NCBI GenBank assembly: GCA_021604265.1
Contig: BQIY01000004.1
Span: 1-17,969 of the forward strand
Direction of reading: 5' to 3'
Length of the DNA stretch: 17,969 nt
Source of the DNA: Nitrospirales bacterium
Lineage (GTDB): Bacteria; Nitrospirota; Nitrospiria; Nitrospirales; UBA8639
Shown here: positions 14,169 through 17,969 of the stretch, one piece after another
Position numbering within the stretch: the first letter of the stretch is position 1
Layout of the letters: every line of letters starts with the position of its first letter
Position numbers and translations under genes: made by a program
Notes under the pieces: model-generated
Database searches by the model: none
What the model saw: the letters and a program-made list of their open reading frames with translations, nothing else
Told to the model about the DNA's origin: nothing

Positions 14169-15707
14169 ATGTTCGATACTGTGACCATTTCCTGGAGGCA
14201 ATGCGAGATAATCGCTCTACTCGTCCTTGCGCTTCTCTGGAGCTCTGCCGCGTTTTCGTATAGTGCCACTGACGCTGAAGTCACACGTCAGCCTCTCGTT
14301 GCCGCGCTCCATGTGCACAGCACAATGAGTACCGGCAGTTGGACACTTGAAGAAGTCGTTCGGCAAGCTGAAGCCCTTTCCCTTGACGCCGTCGTGCTCA
14401 CAGAGAACTTCGCCCTGCGTTATGAGTACGGACTCTTCCCGCTTCGCGGCGCTTTTCGAGTGCACACGCAATTCCCCTCTGTCATTGAATACGGAATCAA
14501 GGACTTTCTACAAGAGGTTGAGGAAGTCCAAACTCGCCACCCCAAGATGGTGTTAGTCCCTGGAGTCGAAGTCGCTCCGTATTATCATTGGACCGGATCG
14601 CTGTGGAAGGATAATCTGACGATGCATGATGCACAGAAAAACCTTCTCGTATTCGGATTAGTCGATGTGGATGACTATACTGCCCTCCCTGTCCTTGGAA
14701 ACACCAATTCCTACGAATATGGATTGCAGAGTGCCGTGAACTGTTCTCCAGTTTTCTTGTTTATTCCAGCGATATGGCTCTGGCGGCGAAATCAGCATCA
14801 ACGACAAGGTCTCGCGACTCCTTCCTCCATACAATGGCCTAAAATTTTCGCTGTCACCCTGACAGGGATCGCCCTCTCGCTGCTCTTCAATGCTTGGCCA
14901 TTGAGCCAGCCGCGCTTTACTCCCTATCGAGACGACTCAGCCAATGACCCGTATCAGGCACTCATTGATACTGTGGCACAACAACATGGCGCAAGTATTT
15001 GGTCTTTGACCGAAGCACGAGACTTTAGCCAACACCCGGTCAATCCGTTGGGAACGGTGACCATCAAAACTGATCCTCATCCGGAAATGTTGCTTCAAAC
15101 CAAAAACTATACAGGATTTGGCGGTGTCTACCAGGACACCCGAACCGTGACAGATCCAGGAGGGATATGGGACCAAACACTCCAACAGTACCTTACGGGA
15201 GAGCGAGATCAACCGCCGTTTACTTATGGAGAAATCGCATTTCACACACAAGGACAAGCCGGAATCGAGTTAGATCAAGTACTGACGGTATTTTGGGTAC
15301 AGGAACGCACCACGGCAGGAGTAATAGAAGCCCTACGCAGCGGTCACGCCTATGCCGTCGGGCAATATCAAAATACATTCGGATTACGATTGAAGACGTT
15401 TCATGTCAACTGTGGAGCAGAAACTCCTTGGGTCGCATCCGGGGAAACCTTAGTTTCAAGCAGAAATTGTGAGCCGACAGTACATGTGTCCGTCGCTGCC
15501 ACCGATCATCAAGCACATCCTGTATTGGTCAGAATAATCCGTTCGGGGAGCGTGGTGGCCAGAGAAGAAGGTACCACCCCCATGGAATTCAGGTTTACGG
15601 ATACACAAGCCCCCCGCGAACAACCGATGTATTACCGTATGGATATACAAGAGAGTGGTGAAGTGATGAGTAATCCGATTTTTGTAACAGCATTATCTGG
15701 TGCATAA
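14169..15707 (+). CDS. Membrane-anchored, degenerate PHP-domain protein (CehA/McbA-like)
   Basis: 512 aa. Residues 12-32 are a signal anchor. ALHVHSTMSTGSWTLEEVV (46-64) matches the first PHP motif (HxH, His48 and His50), and VLVPGVEV (128-135) keeps Glu134. However, the usual SDG is STG, the usual TDH is TEN (78-80), and the late histidine motif reads GASIWSL. Hydrophobic stretches at about 190-205 and 226-243 flank a basic loop (RRNQHQRQ), which would place both halves of the domain outside the cytoplasm. The C-terminal part (EALRSGHAYAV at 387-397, SNPIFV at 501-506) resembles CehA/McbA-type PHP proteins, which have a beta-rich tail. A reduced metal site suggests altered chemistry or a binding role. 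Its link to polysaccharide is by context. The ribosome site is weak. Confidence 0.7.
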   Translation: MFDTVTISWRQCEIIALLVLALLWSSAAFSYSATDAEVTRQPLVAALHVHSTMSTGSWTLEEVVRQAEALSLDAVVLTENFALRYEYGLFPLRGAFRVHTQFPSVIEYGIKDFLQEVEEVQTRHPKMVLVPGVEVAPYYHWTGSLWKDNLTMHDAQKNLLVFGLVDVDDYTALPVLGNTNSYEYGLQSAVNCSPVFLFIPAIWLWRRNQHQRQGLATPSSIQWPKIFAVTLTGIALSLLFNAWPLSQPRFTPYRDDSANDPYQALIDTVAQQHGASIWSLTEARDFSQHPVNPLGTVTIKTDPHPEMLLQTKNYTGFGGVYQDTRTVTDPGGIWDQTLQQYLTGERDQPPFTYGEIAFHTQGQAGIELDQVLTVFWVQERTTAGVIEALRSGHAYAVGQYQNTFGLRLKTFHVNCGAETPWVASGETLVSSRNCEPTVHVSVAATDHQAHPVLVRIIRSGSVVAREEGTTPMEFRFTDTQAPREQPMYYRMDIQESGEVMSNPIFVTALSGA

Positions 15708-15748
15708 AATCATCGCCGTGGATTCATCTAATTTGCACAGGGTTTTTT
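15700..15748 (+). terminator. Possible terminator after the PHP-type gene
   Basis: GTGCA(t)AAA at 15700-15708 can pair with TTTGCAC at 15732-15738 with one bulged base, followed by AGGG and six T (15743-15748). The stem is short and the loop long, so this is weak. Confidence 0.3.
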
Positions 15749-16092
15749 AGCAATTTCCCGTCTATAGCCCAAAGCTCCCCTACTTTTTGACTGCTCTACT
15801 TCACTGCGACCCTTCGCCTTCATTCTTGAGATCCCGCCGATGGCATTGCAATTGCTCAATATAGTCCCCTAATAACTTCATGCTGAAAATTCTCTTGAAA
15901 TATCACATTTTTGTCAAATGACTGACGATTGATACGGAATATTGACAGGTTTGCCTCTTTGAAAATCCAGACAGCAGTAGTCACGATGCTAAGTCTTTTT
16001 TTAACAAAGTTCCGTTCACTCCATGACATCTGACCCTGCACAACGTGCTGTCAAACTATCATTCTAATCTTTGATTAATTTAAGAAATAAAA
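15708..16092. other. 385-bp intergenic region before the aminotransferase gene
   Basis: It holds the weak terminator-like structure and the sigma54-like promoter listed separately. A TTGACA further down (about 15944) has no good -10 at the right distance. The region is AT-rich close to the aminotransferase start. No ORF in it looks coding. Confidence 0.5.
15841..15856 (+). promoter_or_regulatory. Near-consensus sigma54 (-24/-12) promoter
   Basis: TGGCAT-TGCAA-TTGCT fits the consensus TGGYAY-N5-TTGCW at every defined position, with GG and GC 10 nt apart. It points toward the WecE-like gene, whose ATG is about 225 nt downstream of the predicted start, so a long leader would be made. Confidence 0.6.
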
Positions 16093-17307
16093 ATGGAAAA
16101 GAACATACCATTCAATAAACCGTTCGTCGTAGGAAAAGAACTCTATTACATTGCCCAAGCCGTGACAATGGGGAATTTAGCTGGTGACGGATATTTCACG
16201 CAACAATGTTCGCGTTTATTTGAACAACGATTCGGTATTCACAGAGTCCTCATGACACCTTCCTGCACGGCAGCGCTCGAAATGGCAGCCATGCTCTGTG
16301 ATTTTGGGCCGGGAGATGAGGTGATCCTCCCCTCTTTTACTTTTGTTTCCGCTGCAAATGCTCTTGTCAAAGTTGGAGCCAAGCCTGTGTTTGTTGACGT
16401 AAGAAAGGATACGCTCAATATTGATGAAAACCTTATTGAGGCGGCGATTACCAACAAGACTAAAGCAATTTTCCCTGTTCATTATGCTGGAATTGGGTGC
16501 GAAATGGATCGAATCATGGCGATTGCCGACAAGCATAAGCTTTTAGTCATAGAAGATGCGGCTCAAGGTGTTGGGGCATATTATAACGGGCGAGCCTTAG
16601 GTTCGATTGGACATTTGGGAACGTACAGTTTTCATGAGACGAAAAATTATATCTGCGGTGAAGGCGGAGCGCTCTGTATCAATGACCCTCAATTCATCGA
16701 GCGGGCTGAAATTATTCGGGATAAAGGCACGAATCGCGGCGAATTTTTCCGAGGTGAAATTGACAAGTATACATGGGTGGATATTGGATCATCCTATGTG
16801 CCAAGTGAGATTGCCTGCGCCTTTCTTTATGCCCAATTAGAAATGATGGACGCGATTGCCGTACGACGAGAGAACATTTACAAACAGTATCGAATGTTAT
16901 TGAAACCCTTAGAAGCTGAGGGTTTTCTGAGTCTTCCCCATATTCCGGAAGACTGCGAGAGCAACTACCATATGTTTTATATTCTTTTGCCAAATATGGA
17001 AGCCCGAGACGCCCTGATGGCTTACTTGAAAGAATGCCATATTGGTTCGGTTTTTCACTACATTCCTTTACACAGCTCACCCATGGGAAAAACGTTTGGG
17101 TATAAGGAAGGGTATCTTCCCCTCACCGAAGAATTGAGCGGTCGCCTGTTACGCTTGCCCTTTTATTATGAGATGACTGAAGAAGAGATTTTTTGCGTGG
17201 TGCAACACATTAGCGAATTCATAAAAGGACTGGAAACCATCAATGCCTTGCCGTATATGATGCGGGAGGAAGAAGTATCCCTTTCCCAACAAAGAGTGAG
17301 CCGATAA
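16093..17307 (+). CDS. WecE/RffA-type dTDP-4-keto-6-deoxyhexose 4-aminotransferase
   Basis: 404 aa, DegT/DnrJ/EryC1/StrS family. FNKPFVVGKELYYIAQAV (7-24), GNLAGDGYFT (27-36), FHETKNYICGEGGAL (180-194) with Lys184 as the PLP lysine, and the block RDKGTNRGEFFRGEIDKYTW are typical of RffA/WecE, which makes dTDP-4-amino-4,6-dideoxygalactose from dTDP-4-keto-6-deoxyglucose using glutamate. Asp155 (VIEDAAQ) would hold the pyridine nitrogen. The dTDP-glucose genes rmlA and rmlB are not in the window, so the substrate must come from elsewhere. The ribosome site is poor (AAGAAA). A sigma54-like promoter lies upstream and a WbqC-like gene follows. The orthologous sugar could differ slightly, for example N-acylated fucosamine or viosamine. 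Confidence 0.88.
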   Translation: MEKNIPFNKPFVVGKELYYIAQAVTMGNLAGDGYFTQQCSRLFEQRFGIHRVLMTPSCTAALEMAAMLCDFGPGDEVILPSFTFVSAANALVKVGAKPVFVDVRKDTLNIDENLIEAAITNKTKAIFPVHYAGIGCEMDRIMAIADKHKLLVIEDAAQGVGAYYNGRALGSIGHLGTYSFHETKNYICGEGGALCINDPQFIERAEIIRDKGTNRGEFFRGEIDKYTWVDIGSSYVPSEIACAFLYAQLEMMDAIAVRRENIYKQYRMLLKPLEAEGFLSLPHIPEDCESNYHMFYILLPNMEARDALMAYLKECHIGSVFHYIPLHSSPMGKTFGYKEGYLPLTEELSGRLLRLPFYYEMTEEEIFCVVQHISEFIKGLETINALPYMMREEEVSLSQQRVSR

Positions 17308-17453
17308 CCTCAGACGAGGCTATACGAAAGTCCGTTCAACATGACAAGGATGGATCTGCCCTGGCACAACCCACAGACACGTTACAGAACACCGTCCTCG
17401 ATGCGCGAAAAAGCATGATCGCGAAAATACCCACAGACCGCGTAACGCGGCGA

Positions 17454-17969
17454 ATGAACTTGGCTTTGTCTGACAGGAAGATACGCACCGCAAAAACCGT
17501 CGCCATCGTACAGTCTAACTATATTCCCTGGAAGGGATATTTTGACCTCATCAATCTTGTTGATGAATTTATCTTATTCGATGACATGCAATATACGCGG
17601 CGAGATTGGAGAAACCGCAATCGAATTAAAACGTCTCAGGGATTGAAATGGATGACGATCCCAGTGGAAGTCAAAGGCAAGTACGTCCAGAAAATCAACC
17701 AGACGGTAATCAGTGACCCAGACTGGCACACGAAACACTGGAAGGCTATAGAGCACAATTATTCGAAGGCATGTTTTTTTTCCGAATACAGAGAATGGAT
17801 CGAAAGTCTGTACGCAAATGTAACAGATAAACACTTAAGCCGAATCAATGCTCTGTTTATCACCCGCATCTGCGAACTGTTGCAGATTAGGACCGTGATA
17901 TCTCCGTCAACAAATTATGAACTTGTCGATGGGAAAACCGAGAGGTTGGTCCATTTATGTAAACAGGCC
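17454..17969 (+). CDS. WbqC-like family protein (5' part, runs off the window)
   Basis: 172 codons from the ATG at 17454 to the window end, with no stop. VAIVQSNYIPWKGYFDLINL, FDDMQYTRRDWRNRNRIK and GLKWMTIPVEV line up with the same blocks of the WbqC-like protein on the other arm, confirming the family. The frame is open upstream to before the aminotransferase stop. An ATG at 17415 is a second option and neither start has a strong ribosome site. The conserved region starts about 16 residues into the shorter version, so 17454 is preferred. It follows a sugar 4-aminotransferase gene by about 146 bp, so it probably acts on the same amino sugar. Confidence 0.85.
   Translation, partial: MNLALSDRKIRTAKTVAIVQSNYIPWKGYFDLINLVDEFILFDDMQYTRRDWRNRNRIKTSQGLKWMTIPVEVKGKYVQKINQTVISDPDWHTKHWKAIEHNYSKACFFSEYREWIESLYANVTDKHLSRINALFITRICELLQIRTVISPSTNYELVDGKTERLVHLCKQA

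Noticed and set aside
1..17969. CRISPR array, tRNA or rRNA genes, insertion sequences
   Set aside because: No regularly spaced repeats, no tRNA or rRNA-like sequence and no transposase-like ORF were seen on either strand.

Overview
The window looks like a chromosomal piece of a Gram-negative-type bacterium. It holds the edge of an iron-sulfur cluster locus (iscS-iscR and a divergent Isc-type ferredoxin, positions 1-1411), followed by about 16.5 kb of surface polysaccharide biosynthesis genes. Composition is moderate GC by eye. The mix of genes would fit Nitrospirota or a deltaproteobacterial-type lineage, but no rRNA or taxonomic marker is present, so this placement is a guess.

Layout. Positions 1-756, minus strand: start of a cysteine desulfurase gene, translationally coupled to an Rrf2/IscR-type regulator. 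Positions 757-997: divergent control region with a strong sigma70-like promoter for iscR and several IscR-like boxes. Positions 998-1411, plus strand: ferredoxin. Positions 1537-12081, minus strand: nine polysaccharide genes, in transcription order zinc-domain methyltransferase, GT4 glycosyltransferase, second zinc-domain methyltransferase, asparagine-synthase-type amidotransferase, GT4 glycosyltransferase, a 349-bp gap, WbqC-like protein, PIG-L deacetylase, DegT-type aminotransferase and WecA/TagO-like lipid-carrier sugar-1-phosphate transferase. Positions 12082-12876: a large divergent intergenic region with a candidate sigma54 promoter facing the minus operon, a tandem direct repeat upstream of it, and two coupled tiny ORFs, one a predicted 30-residue membrane peptide. 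Positions 12877-17969, plus strand: GDP-mannose 4,6-dehydratase, a membrane-anchored degenerate PHP-domain protein, a 385-bp gap with a near-consensus sigma54 promoter, a WecE/RffA-type aminotransferase and the start of a second WbqC-like gene running off the end.

How they fit together (inference). The WecA-like enzyme would load the first sugar on undecaprenyl phosphate. The two GT4 enzymes would extend it. GMD makes a GDP-6-deoxy-4-keto-hexose, and WecE and the DegT enzyme make 4-amino sugars. PIG-L, the amidotransferase, the two methyltransferases and the WbqC proteins would decorate sugars. No flippase, polymerase, exosortase or export gene lies in the window, so the cluster continues outside it.

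The less expected signals are the sigma54-like promoters on both arms, the pairing of WbqC with an aminotransferase on both arms, the PHP protein that has lost several metal-ligand motifs and carries membrane helices between its two halves, and the coupled micro-ORFs in the divergent spacer.
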